The notes below the pieces were generated by a model that was given only the letters and a program-made list of their open reading frames with translations, ran no database searches and was not told the origin of the DNA. Below are positions 10,814 to 21,819 of a DNA stretch of 64,000 nucleotides, piece after piece; position 1 is the stretch's first letter, and every line of letters begins with the position of its first letter. This stretch comes from Dryocosmus kuriphilus (taxonomy: Eukaryota > Arthropoda > Insecta > Hymenoptera > Cynipidae), in assembly GCA_038277395.1 (NCBI GenBank), contig CM076190.1, forward strand, positions 237,329,177 through 237,393,176. The letters run 5' to 3'. Made by a program: the position numbers and the translations under genes.

Positions 10814-12560
10814 TTTTTTGGACCAATCTGCTGATTTATATATTAGAAAATCTGGTTTTTGCTTATGTAAGTCAACATTGTTATCTGAGGTAATTATAAC
10901 CGGTTTATGATCTGAGGAGAGATCGTCTACAGCACTTAACTCTATATTGCATTTGATACCTTTTGCTAGGCCTATAACCAAAACACTCGGTAAAGCACCG
11001 CTCTAGGGGTATAGCGTTAACTATCTGGAGTTAATAAAGAAAACAAATTTTTTACCGCATAATTTTTAAAAATTTTTCCGCTTGCGTTGCCCCTATTTTA
11101 ATTTCGTGCCACACTTTTGGCGTTTAAACCGCCGAACACCAAAACCCTGTTAGTGCTTTTGAAAATCGTATTTAAATATTTTAAGTCTAGTTTATTTAGA
11201 GATCGATTATACGGCTTTAATCTTGTTTGAAAGTCTGATAGCTACAGCTTCAGCAGTTGTATTGCCCATTTCAATTTCTGAATATCTTATGTCCATTTGA
11301 ATAAACATAAGTGTTCCTCAAATCTTACCGTCTGGTCTGTATTTTCTAACAACATTGAAGCCTGACATATATATTTTAGCCTTTGACGTTAACCTTGTCT
11401 CATTTAATAAAATAATATCTATTTTGTGCTTATTAGCAGTGTCTCAAAGTTCTGAAAAACCATTACGAATTCCATTGCGATTCCAGTGTGCAATACTAAT
11501 TAATTTTGGATCTAACTTAATCACTGCCATCACTAATCAATAATTTAACAAATACTTGTAGCCTTTCTGAGCCACTATCGCACGATGATGGTTCTAATTT
11601 TACTTTTCTAATTAGCCTCAGCTTCTTTGGAGTAATCGTTGAAAGTAGGCAGTTGTTCTTGTTTTTGCAGCCTACCTTGGTGGGTAGACTTGGCTTTTCT
11701 TAAGTCAATATTTTACAAATGCTTAAGGTAGACTTCGCATTCGGGAAAACTTTCAGGATACATTTCCAGGAAGTTGTCGCACTGCAAGGAATCGGTACTT
11801 AGTTTTGGACATTCTTTGGTTAAATTTTCAGCAATGCATTTTACACATTTCGGCGCACTGTTGCAATATGAGGAGCCGTGTCCGAATGTTTGGCATCTGC
11901 GACACTGTGTAACGCGTCTAGTATATTTAAAAGTTTCCCAGTATACACTAACTGAGTACACATATCGGATGCTTCTCAGTGTTCTTAGATTTTCGTTCGA
12001 GTTCAGAGGGACGAGGATAGTTGGACGATATTCTTTATTTTGCTCTTTGCTTTCATCCTTCTGTTGGCTTTTTATTCGCTTCAAAAGCGTGACTTTTTTC
12101 CACTTTAAGCCTTGTTTTACCAAATCGTTAAAAATTTCCCTCATGGGTATATCAAGTAAGCGCTTAAGCACTAGACTCTTTTGTTTATCTTTCTTAAACA
12201 TGTGTGTAAAATATGGCACCTTTCAGTTATCCAGAGCCTTGCATGGAGCTTTATATTCTTCTCTTGAATGCAATGGGACTGACAATCCCTCGTTGCAAAT
12301 GTCACCTCGACATTTTTGCTGGGTGTGAAATTTTGGATCTGTTTAATCGTCTCCGCCTAGTTTTCTATGACCCTGGTAATTGGCATGGGAGGGAAACTTT
12401 GTTTTTTCTGCTTCTTCGTAGCGTATTCATCTTGGTCACCTTCTTTTTCACTTGAGTCATTGGTTACGGAACTTTCATTGGATTTGGGAACCTTATGACG
12501 TAATTCTATGTCAAGTGACAACTTTTCATAGCGAATTTGTAACAGTGCCGCTTTATTGTC
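10814..12560 (-). mobile_element. jockey-like LINE fragment: ORF1 (gag-like) and endonuclease
   Basis: On the minus strand ORF1 runs from about 12560 to 11713, broken near 12360 and 12220. It has a charged N-terminus, then at about 11890 a CCHC zinc knuckle CRRCQTFGHGSSYC and a second partial one (CVKC..TKEC). ORF2 begins near 11525 with the endonuclease start LISIAHWNRNGIRN, followed by IDIILLNETRL near 11420 and a decayed 'GTLMFIQMDIRYSE'. The endonuclease end lies at 10860-10981 (LSAVDDLSSDHKPVII, the DH active-site motif). The element stops abruptly at 10814 against the repeat array. It is defective. Confidence 0.85.
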
Positions 12561-12789
12561 CTGTTTGTGCCGTTTGCTGTGTGCTATTATGAGGCACTGC
12601 GACTTGCGTACTTAAGCAAATGAGACGGCCGGACTTACCGGATCGAGAACTTTACGCAACGAGAACTTCACTGCACGAGAAGTCTACACTGTCTATCAGT
12701 AATTGAATTGATGGAAACGATTTCTCAACAATATAAAATGTCACTAGACTCACTCAGGAGAGCGTGCTGCGTTTATTGGCCACTTAACT

Positions 12790-14330
12790 TCTTTCTTGCG
12801 AGAGCCCAGTATACTATACATGCCACCCCGGGTGAGCTGCTGGCACAGATTCTCTGCGAGCAGACCCTCTCAGGCACTCCATAGAGAGACAGCGCATCAC
12901 TATTTTCACGTGTCAGCCTCTGCCTTTCTATGGCATGCGCTGGCTCTCTTCATCCTCTCGAGTGCTATGGACGAGAATATTCTGATTCATTAAAATGCGT
13001 ATGGATTTATTTTCGCCTGCAGAGAGCCAGCGATCCCTCGCTTGTGAATTATTTTATAATTCTATATTTGTTCGCGTCTCATACGCTTCCGGGAAGTTGG
13101 GAAAGGCAAACTTTAGACTCATGACCCTGAATGTGAATTTGAGCCTTCTGTAAAGGCACTTAGCACGGTAGGTTTGCACTTTGCCCAGAAAAGGGAGGGA
13201 GACGCATGAGGTCACTGAACGGCAAGCAAGGCATTGTTGAGTCACATCGGAAGAAGTGAGTGGGGAGTGGGGAGACAGTTAGTTAGTCAGTGTCTGTTGA
13301 ACGGAGTGGTGCTTTCAAGGGACAGGTGTATTGAATGCTTTCGCAGTGTGGAGTGTACGACGCGGGGACTTGTGCTAGCACGGGTGAGATCTTAGCTACG
13401 CCTTGTGCCAGCTTTGGGGGATCACCGCGGCCTTGTGTTACCAGTTATGTGAATCACCGTCAGTCAGTTGAGGTGTCGTTATGTGAATCACCGTCAGTCA
13501 GTTGAGGTGTCGTTATGTGAGTCACCGTCAGTCAGTTGAAGTGTCGGTGAGTGCGAGTGTGTTGAGTGCTTTCGGAGTATAGTGAGTTCACCGCAGCCTT
13601 GTGCCAACATGTAAAAGGGATCACCGCGGCCTTGTGCTAATATTAGAGAGATCACCGCAGCCTTGTGCCAACATGTAAAAGGGATCACCGCGGCCTTGTG
13701 CTAATATTAGAGAGATCACCGCTAAGCCTTGTGCCAACCTTGGGGTCACCGCGGCCTTGTGCTCACATTATTGAGATCACCGTTTGTTATCATCTTAGGT
13801 TATTCTATGTAGAAGGTAAGAGAGATCTCTCCAACCAACATTGAGCTCTTATAATCTTAATCTGTTTAATTTTCTAATATGAATTGTAGTCAAGTGAAGC
13901 TTGTTAAATAAAGAGTGTTAAAAGCATAAGCTTGCTCGGGCTTTTCCCTCTGCCCGTGAGGGTTTTTGCGCCCTAGCAAGCTCCATGTCATTAATTTAAA
14001 AAACCGCGAGATTGTGTAGTTTTAGTTTCGAAACCCGACCATTTCATTCCAGCTCCACCCTTCATATTTAATTAAACATTTGTACAGACAAAGAACAATA
14101 TTATTACTTCCCTTAATCAATAACGTACCTGGCAAGTTCTTTGTGGCACTAGTGCGTAAATTAGACGATTGCATCGAATGTGATGCTTGCAGCATGACCC
14201 CGAAGCTCGAAGCAAATATCGCAGATTTTGTGCATAGTAAATTCCAGTTCATCAGTGAGATTCTGAAATAGGATCAGAATGATGTGCGACGCTTTAATCC
14301 AGATTATTTGTCTGATCTGCAAACTGCGCA
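12790..14330. repeat. R segment, copy 2, interrupted by an insert of about 1 kb
   Basis: The left part (12790-13085) matches 1378-1640 and 27738-27990. The right part (about 14105-14330) matches the distal ends with 'tcaataacgtacctggcaag' and 'gcagcatgaccccgaagctcg'. Between them lies about 1 kb of unrelated sequence containing minisatellites and an AATAAA-bearing block. The short frame MTPKLEANIADF at about 14194 is shared in part with copy 3 (MTPKLDVNFADF), which could hint at a former exon behind 'ttgcag', but no gene can be built. Confidence 0.55.
13378..13790. repeat. minisatellites: 34-bp repeat (x3) and 31-33 bp repeat (x7 or so)
   Basis: The phrase 'ttatgtgaatcaccgtcagt' recurs at about 34-bp spacing near 13444, 13478 and 13512. 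After that 'gatcaccgcggccttgtgc' or 'gatcaccgcagccttgtgcc' recurs about every 31-33 bp from 13420 to 13790, alternating 'taatattagaga' and 'aacatgtaaaagg' spacers. The array is followed by 'aaataaag' (13911) and 'gggcttttccctctgcccgtgaggg', which resembles the end of an LTR. The whole insert may therefore be LTR-derived, but no internal domain supports this. Confidence 0.7.
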
Positions 14331-14349
14331 TCAGAATGATCCGATTTTC

Positions 14350-15300
14350 GATGGATGAAACCAGAACCGTTAGTCAAAAAAGGATGTTTCATAAGCTGGA
14401 CCTTCGTTTTTAGGCCTTAAAAAGGACGCCAAGGCGAAACTCAGTCCGATTTGTCTTTCGAAAATTATCCCATATATAGAAGACAACTACGAAAACAACA
14501 ACCACAACAATAACAACTTCATCTCGGAAAGATATGTAAGCTTGATTTCGTCTTTTTTTAAACATGTATAGTTTCTGAGTTATTCGTGAGAAATATCGTG
14601 ATCTATTAAAAAATTCACTTTTTAGCAAAACTATGTGGGGTATGAGGAAAATATTAAGAAGCAAAGTTGTTTACTTCAAACTTATCTACAAATCCTTATA
14701 AAATTTCTTGATAAGAAGTACATTTTTATACAGCATTGAATTCAGACAGAGTGACTATTTATAAAAAATTTTTTTGAATGTCAGAATCTGAAAGTACTTT
14801 GAGTTAAAGTAGAAGCGTAACTATGTGCGCCTAATTCTGAATTATTACGTAAAAAGTTAAATTGTAAACTTTTCGTAATAGTACAAACATATGCACAAAT
14901 AGATACGTCTCGGTGCGAAATTTGTAAGCTTCATGAACTTTTCCAGACTGTATCAAGAATCCAATTTTCCCACCAAACTATGCGAGATGCGAAAAAAATG
15001 TTAAGAAGCGGTGCTGTCTCTTCCGAAAGGGATACAAATTTCCTTCAGACTTTTTCTTATAACACATACAGTTTTTGTGCTAATCATGAAAAAAGTTGTT
15101 AAAAATTAAGAATTCAATTTTCCGGTGAAACCATGCTAGATACTGGAAAAATGTTTAGAAAAAAATATTACTGACTTCAAAATGTATAAATAGTAGCTTC
15201 AAACCATTCTCTGATAGGATGCATAGTTTTTTTTTAATTGTGAAAAATATGTTAAAAGAAAATGTATTTTCACTAAAACTGAAAAAAAATGCCACGCTTT
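14350..15300. repeat. array of the 160-190 bp monomers upstream of unit 1
   Basis: Monomers with 'cattttccacaaaactatg(c/t)gag', 'aagaagcaaagttgtttacttc' and 'gatacaaatttcctt' fill this stretch. They match 43480-44340 upstream of unit 3 and shorter pieces near 32260-32400 upstream of unit 2. The upstream duplication therefore includes the monomers. No coding region is supported. Confidence 0.6.
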
Positions 15301-16135
15301 GAATAGAGAGCGAGGCGCGAGACACGCAATAAAACTATATTAATTAAAGACAAAAGATCGTTAACAAAATGTCCAAAACTAACAAATTCCACTGGTCAAC
15401 TAGAGCGGGCAGACTTTTTAAGAACTTCTTGTGCAACACGAAGCATTTTCGACAAAACTGTTGTTTGTCTAGTTTTATACTACCACCATTCATTTGCTAT
15501 TTCAAGTTTATCAAAGCAAGTAACAAATAAAAAAAATGTTTCCTGAAAATTTCAAATACATAAAATTTTGGAAATTTTTGCTGCCATATTGAATGCGCTC
15601 TTATGAATTTTGAACTACTGACGTCTAATTCGCATTCATCGTGCTCAAAAAGGCAATCATACACATCATGAAAATATTCAAAAGTTTTTAGATTTTGACC
15701 GAGAAATTAGATCTGTTATTTCGAATTTTTAACTTTTGGCTTCCAAGTTCAAATTCAGAGACCTTAAAGACACAATTATACCAAGTCTTATGCAAATATG
15801 CAAAAATGATGAGACTTCAGCCGCAATTATGGAACAGTCATTTTCAGTTCTTAACTTTTCACGTTAGGTTTGAATTCAGCCATCTCAAAAACACCATTAT
15901 ACCAAATTCCATACCAATTTGTAAAAAATTTTAATTTCAGCCACCATATAGTATCCGCTGTTGTTTAGTTTGCAATAAACGTATTAATTATGATATCGAT
16001 AAGACTCATCTTCCTAGAGTTCGCAAGCAGGTACAGACAATAAGTATTATTCGGTGGTGAGGTTGTGTTAATCATACCAAATAAAATCGGGATCTATCAG
16101 TTCAATAAAATATAACGTTTATTTTTAAGAATGAT
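15300..16135. other. duplicated upstream region of unit 1, no gene seen
   Basis: Phrases such as 'gacgtctaattcgcattcat' and 'catctcaaaaacaccattat' recur near 32690-32740 (unit 2) and 47665-47720 (unit 3), where they also precede exon 1. I found no open frame conserved between units. Confidence 0.5.
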
Positions 16136-16860
16136 AAGCAAACTAAGACTCAGCCGGCATAAAACCCCCCCAGTCGTGAGTGGGGGAAAAGCCATTCGAG
16201 TTATATCAATATACAAGAAAAATGATATAAATTAATAATTAATTGACAAACGTTTAGTCGAGTGCGTAGCCAAGTAGTGAATCAAATACAAGTAACAGCG
16301 AACAGAATGAAAATTAGGTTATGAATTTTCAATTAATTAAATTATTGCTTTAGGAATCATACAAGTATAAACGGAACAAAGAATAGAAGAGAGACTCGAT
16401 TAGCCTGCACAACAATCACACAAGTCACAGGATTGGATTGAAAGAAATTGACTTTGAATGGCCATTCAAGAAAAAGGTATGTGTTCGCTTACCGGGACGG
16501 ATATAGAGTCTCACACCGAGAGAGATGCTGATCTTTGAGCCACACATATAGAAGTGTCACACACCGTGGGAGTTGCTGATCTTTGAGCCACACATAGAAA
16601 TTTCGTACCCCGTGAGAGTTGCTGATCGTTGAGCCACACATAGAAGCGCCACACACCGTGAGAGTTACTGATCTTTGAGCGACACATAGAGAAAGTAACA
16701 CACACCGTATACTTCCCACTCCCAAGTACACTGATAGGCGAGAGCCGCACTCACAGACTTCCCTTGCGGTGCTGAACTCGCCTCGCCGCCCACCAGGCAG
16801 AAGCGCTCAAGGGAAACATACCCCTCCCTTAGGCCCACGAAAGCAAGGGGGTAGTATCCC
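16135..16860. repeat. insert with a 46-48 bp minisatellite (4 copies), possibly LTR-derived
   Basis: The phrase 'gctgatctttgagccacaca' starts at about 16527, 16575, 16621 and 16667 (46-48 bp period). The surrounding sequence has 'cccccccagtcgtgagtgggg' near 16164, whose reverse complement resembles the LTR-end-like block near 13945. The insert is absent from the equivalent upstream sequence of units 2 and 3. Overlapping minus-strand frames across the repeat are not genes. Confidence 0.55.
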
Positions 16861-17378
16861 CTCAGATATTTGCTTTTAAAACCGGACAATGAAAGTGGAA
16901 TCGAGTATTGGTAATAATACCTGAAGGGATAAGAAAGAGGAGGAAGTTGACCTTTGTGTCTACCTCAAGACCTTCGAAACATCTGGAGCGCAAATGGCGC
17001 GAACAGCTGTTCTGAATCTTTACTCTTGATCTAAGATTCGAAATCAGCAAGCCCAAGAACACTCGTAAGTTTTATACAAATCCGACGAAAAGTTGACTTT
17101 TGGCAACTTTTAAGTGTCTCCTCGCGCACTGTGACGCCTAGAAGCATTACTCAATATATGAAAGGCCTCCAACTTTGCTTTCGGTGAAAATAAATGTACG
17201 TTAAATAATACTTAGGGAGTATTCATAAATCTCACGAGGTTTCGTACCTTGAATCTGATCTTTTGAAGTGCAAATGAGATAACGTCTATAGTATGAAGAA
17301 GTAGAATGTTAATTAGTTATACACTATTAAGAAAATTCTTCAAGAACTAATTATCCAATTGCCTAATACTTTGGAAAG

Positions 17379-17433
17379 ATAAGCCTCGTTTATGCGCTGT
17401 TCGTATCATTAGCGTTTTTCCTTAATTCTACTG
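17379..17433 (+). pseudogene. unit 1 exon 1, start codon lost
   Basis: The 55-nt stretch aligns base for base with exon 1 of units 2 and 3, from 'ctttggaaag' upstream through the leader to the G|GTAAAT donor at 17434. The initiator position reads ATA (17379-17381) instead of ATG. The following codons would give SLVYALFVSLAFFLNST, still a hydrophobic leader. No other in-frame ATG exists in the exon, and the only ATG (17392) is out of frame and meets a stop. The upstream TATA position reads TATGAA (17292). It pairs by order with exon 2 at 25615. Confidence 0.8.
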
Positions 17434-18670
17434 GTAAATATAATAGTACAATACTAGTATATTTGTAAATTAAGGGACGATTTCGCGTATCCCGCAAATA
17501 ACATATAAACCGAATTTTATTTCAACTTCAATTTTTTTCTAAATAATGAGTTTGTCCGAAATGAGAAGCAAATTAATCTGAATTTATCCTGGGTTAATCC
17601 AGAATGTGTTATACAACATTGAATTCGAAAAGTGTCCATACTTATGGATAAAAAGTTTATTCGAAATTCAGAACAAAAAAGTACATAGAGTTACAGTAGA
17701 AGCGGAAATAGGTGCAAATTATTCTGAATCATTACATAAAAAGTTAAATTCTAAACTGTTCGTAATGGTAGAGATATTTTGACAAATACGAAATTAGTTT
17801 CTGTCGGAAAGCATGCTTCATGGGTTTTTCCAAAATGTATCCCTTAGAGTCGCAAAAGAATATTATTCCCTATTTTTATCACCAGAAATCGATGTTTTTT
17901 ATCAGAAACATCAGATTTTTTAGAAAACATAAAATTTAAAGGGCTTCGAGATTATGCTATGAAATTATCGACGTAAAGGTTCTTTTTCCCACAAGTTCCT
18001 TTAGAAAAAGCTTCAATCTGAGATTGTGTTAGCAAATTCTTTACGGAAATGGATACTTTTCAAAAAAAGTATCAGATCTTTTTGAAAATGTTGCACTGAT
18101 TGCACTTTCATTTTTGAAATTACTGCAACTTTTGTACTCATTCCGAATATCTTTTTTGCTAACTAACCTTAAAAAAGTCAAATTCGGTGGCAGTTTACGT
18201 ATCTGTTTGTTATATTCTAGGCTATATTATACCATTTGCAACGAAAATTTATACAGTTTTTGACAAAAATGGTTATTTCATTTACAAAATTTACAGTTTC
18301 AAGCATTTTGAGGTTACATTAGTAAATTTTCACCATAAATCAAAATTTTTCAACAATGATCATTAGGTGCTTTAGAAAACTTACATTTTTCAACACAATG
18401 AGGTTATGTTAAGTAGCTTTCGTCAGAAATCTGCCTGTTCAATCAACTCATTAGGCACTTCAGGAAACTTGCAGGGTTCAATACCTTTCGTTTATGTTAG
18501 GGAACTTTCGCTGAAAGTGAATATTCTTCAACAAGAAAATTATAACTTTTAGTAAGCTACGAGCTTCATAAGCTTTAGTTCTTTCTAAAACCTCAGAAGC
18601 TTCAAGAATTTGAGGTTATATTAGGAAAGCTTTATCGCAGAGCAATATTTTCATCAAATTTGACATTATG
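17434..18670. repeat. unit 1 intron, with degenerate 88-bp monomers
   Basis: From about 17880 on, the intron consists of drifted monomers, each with 'agaaaac-ttaca-tttca', 'gaggttatgttag' and 'aatttttcaacaa'. Starts at 18291, 18381, 18469 and 18555 give spacings of 90, 88 and 86 bp. The same monomers fill the introns of units 2 (33650-34760) and 3 (48470-49560). In unit 1 the intron is then interrupted by mariner, Penelope and LTR insertions and resumes at about 24957. Confidence 0.7.
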
Positions 18671-19985
18671 CGAGGTCTTTCCGTAAAGCATCCGGTATAC
18701 CCTTGAACCTCCGCGCCAGAACGTTCGAGTGCCCTCTACCGCGTACCATTGTAAACTGCAACTCTTCAGGAGCTTCCTGGATTCCGCAGTTTTTTTTTTG
18801 AGACGCCTCAGTTCGCGCACAGCGTGCATTTGTGTACGGAGATATTTTGCTCAAAATGACCGAAATAGTTGAAGAGCAAATTTGCATCAAGCTTTGCTTT
18901 AAACTTAAAAAGACTTGTGCGGAAATGGTTGAAATGATCTAAAATGTCCTTGGAAATGACTGTATGTATAAAAGCCAGCTATATGAGTGGTACAAGCGTT
19001 TTAAAAATGGCCGCCAATCTATTCACAGTGATTCGCGCTGCGGTCGACTTTCAAGCACAACAACAACGGAAAATATTGAGCGTGTGCGACTTGCGATTAA
19101 AGAAGATCGCCGATTGACAATGCGCGAAATAGAATATGATTTTAGAATTCCGAAAACTAATGGTTGTGGAATTTTAACCGAGAAACTGGGAATGACTCGC
19201 GTGTGTGCAAAATTCGTTCCAAAATTTCTCACAGAAGAGAGGAAAAAGCTTCGCTTTGAAGTCGCTCAGGGCAACTTGGTAATGGTTTCTGAATATGAAA
19301 ATGTACTCAAAAAGATTATTATTGGTGATGAATCGTGGGTTTATGGGTATGATCCCTAAAACAAAACAATAGTATTCACAGTGGAAGCTTCCACCCGGGC
19401 CACAACCGAAAAGAGCGCGTCAAAGTCCGAACAATGTCATACCAATGTTGATTGTTTTTTTTTTCGACTATGAATGTCTTATGCTCCACGTATATGCTCC
19501 TACAGGTCAGGGAATCAATAAGGAATTTTATCGTAAAGTTCTGAAAGGGTTCCACGATGCAATTAGAAGAAAACTGCCTCAGCTTTGGTCAAGCGATGAC
19601 TGGCTTGTTCACTACGATGATGCACCAGTGCATTCATCGAACCTTGTGCAGCAATTTGACGAAGCACAAAGTCGTGCAGCTTCACCAGCATCCGTGCCGT
19701 TCCGACGCAGCTCCCTGTGTCTTTTGTCTTTTTCCAAAATTGGAAACTACACTCCGAGGACACCGACTTGACGACATAGAGGCGATTCAAGCAAATGCGA
19801 CGAGTGCAATAAATTCTATTTCGAAAACAGACTTCCCGGACTGTTTCACGAAGTGGAAACACCGCTGGGAGCGCGTCGTTCAATTAAATAGGGACCCCTT
19901 TGAAAGATGTCACTAGCCGAGAGACGAATAATAACACCAGTGTGGTGTTATGAATGTATTCCGAATACTTTTCGGACAGGACTCG
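18671..19985 (+). mobile_element. mariner-family transposon in the unit 1 intron, defective
   Basis: The element is 1315 bp. Inverted ends begin CGAGGTCTTTCCG (18671) and end CGGACAGGACTCG (19985). The flanking dinucleotides are TG at 18669-18670 (mutated TA) and TA at 19986-19987. Intron sequence of unit 3 ('gatattacatattttt', 49540) is the matching empty site. The transposase ATG is at 18856, with an in-frame stop about 28 codons in. The main frame is 18964-19359, with helix-turn-helix residues YEWYKRFKNGR and first aspartate in GDESWVY. The second aspartate region is HYDDAPVHSS (19612). The third site reads APCVFCLFPK in a shifted frame, so its aspartate is lost. Confidence 0.92.
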
Positions 19986-20740
19986 TATATTTTTAAATCA
20001 TACAACTTGAATCACCTTCAGCTTACTGATACAGTGTTGTTCAAAATAGAAAACAAAATTTCTGTTCTTATGGGATTTTAAATGATTAATATGAGTGATG
20101 GGTTTTGTCGTTTTACAAAGCTAAATTGAATAGAAAATTCGAAAGAGAGAAAAAAAACCAATTATACGATACAGGTTCTTAAATTTCTACATCCACAGAT
20201 ATCCAAAATACGAAGCAAAAACTTCTCAATGTTTCGATCATCAATTCGGGTCTTCATGAGGATATTATAATTATACTAAAATGCCAAAAATTGAGAAAGA
20301 GCAAACATAAAGTACAAAAGTATAAAATGTATAAAAAATTACGAAGAAAATGTAAGAACAAGGGAGAGTAATCATACCTTTAATCATAACAGTGATCAAT
20401 TGTTAAAATTTTGGTTTATAACCTCAAAAATGCAAATACGTCTGTCAAAAAGAATACGATCCAAAATTACAAGTTTTGTCATTTTTCTAAGTAATTCACT
20501 CGGAGCATACATAAAGCTATGAATAATAGTCGTAGATGTTCTATTTTTAATTTTTAGTAGTACACATGTTGTCAAGACAGAGGACACATACTGAGAGTGG
20601 TAAAGAGTTTACGTTGAGAACTATTAGCAGTGTAACCTCAAACAAGAGAGCGCGAAAAAATATAAAGAAATTCAAAATCAACATAAAGTTTAATCTTACT
20701 ATTGTTAATGTAAAATGCAATTGTAAATTTTATTAATATT
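19986..20740. other. interval between mariner and Penelope fragments in the unit 1 intron
   Basis: The first 40-60 bp continue the intron. The remainder is AT-rich sequence without a recognisable domain on either strand. It probably includes untranslated or 3' parts of the Penelope-like element whose GIY-YIG end begins at about 20745. Confidence 0.35.
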
Positions 20741-21819
20741 CATAGTTTAAGTTTTTAAATTAATTGAAGTATTACTAAATTTATTAATGAAAATGGATTC
20801 GAGAATACATCTTTTATAAATGTTATTTTCTCTAGCTAACATTCTTATATTCTCAAATTCAAAATTAAAAAGATGTCCAGATTTCCAAGAATGCTGTGAA
20901 AAATCAGCATTCAAATTACCTATTGGGCAACCCCTTTTGAGTTGAGAAACTCTAGTTTTCAAACAACGAACCGTGTCACCTATACGAAGTCTGTCCGCAA
21001 AGTATCCGTAATACTTTTGAATCTCCGCGCCAGAACGTTCGAGCGCCCTGTACCAAGTACCATTGTAAATTGCAACTCTTCAGGAACTCCCTCGATGCCT
21101 CATAACATAACTCCTTCGATGCCGCAGTTTTTGTCGAGAAGCCTTATTTGGCATACAGCGTGCATTTGTGTATGGATTCTTTTTGGCGTTCGGCGGAGTT
21201 GTTGTGTTGCTCAAAATGACCGAAAGAGTGGAACAGCGAATTTGCATCAAGTTTTGCTTTAAACTTGAGAAGACTTGTGCTGAAACGGTTGGAATGATCC
21301 AAAAGGCCCTTGGAGATGTCTGCATGGGTAAAAGCCAGATATATGAGCGGTACAAGCGGTTTAAAGATGGCCGCCAATCTTTTGACAATGATTCGCGCTG
21401 TGGCCGTCCTTCAAGCACAAAACCGGAAAATATCGATCTTGTGCGACTTGCGATTGAAGAAGATAGCCGGTTGACTGTGCGCGAACTAGAATATGAACTT
21501 AGAATTCCGGAAGCCAATGTTTGTGAAATTTTTACCGAGAAACTGGAAAGGACTCGTGTGTGTGCAAAACTCATTTACAAATTCTTCACAGAAGGGCAGA
21601 AAAAGGTTTGCTTTGAAGTTGCTCAGGACAAATTGGAAATGGTTTCTGATGAAACTTATGTGTATGATTCCGAAACAAAACAACAGTCTTCACAGTGGAA
21701 TCTTCCAGCCTAGCCACGATCGAAAAAAGCAGGTCAAAGTCGGAGCAACGTCAAGTCAATTTTGATTATTTTTTTCGATTATGAATGTATTTTTCACCGC
21801 GAATACGCTCCGATAGGTT

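Noticed and set aside
13378..13790. CRISPR-like array
   Set aside because: The 31-34 bp repeats have similar, not unique, spacers, and the context is eukaryotic. This is a minisatellite.
14080..14271. 63-codon frame with MTPKLEANIADF shared with 28050 as a small gene
   Set aside because: The match to copy 3 is part of general R-segment similarity. The frames diverge immediately on both sides, and copy 1 lacks it.
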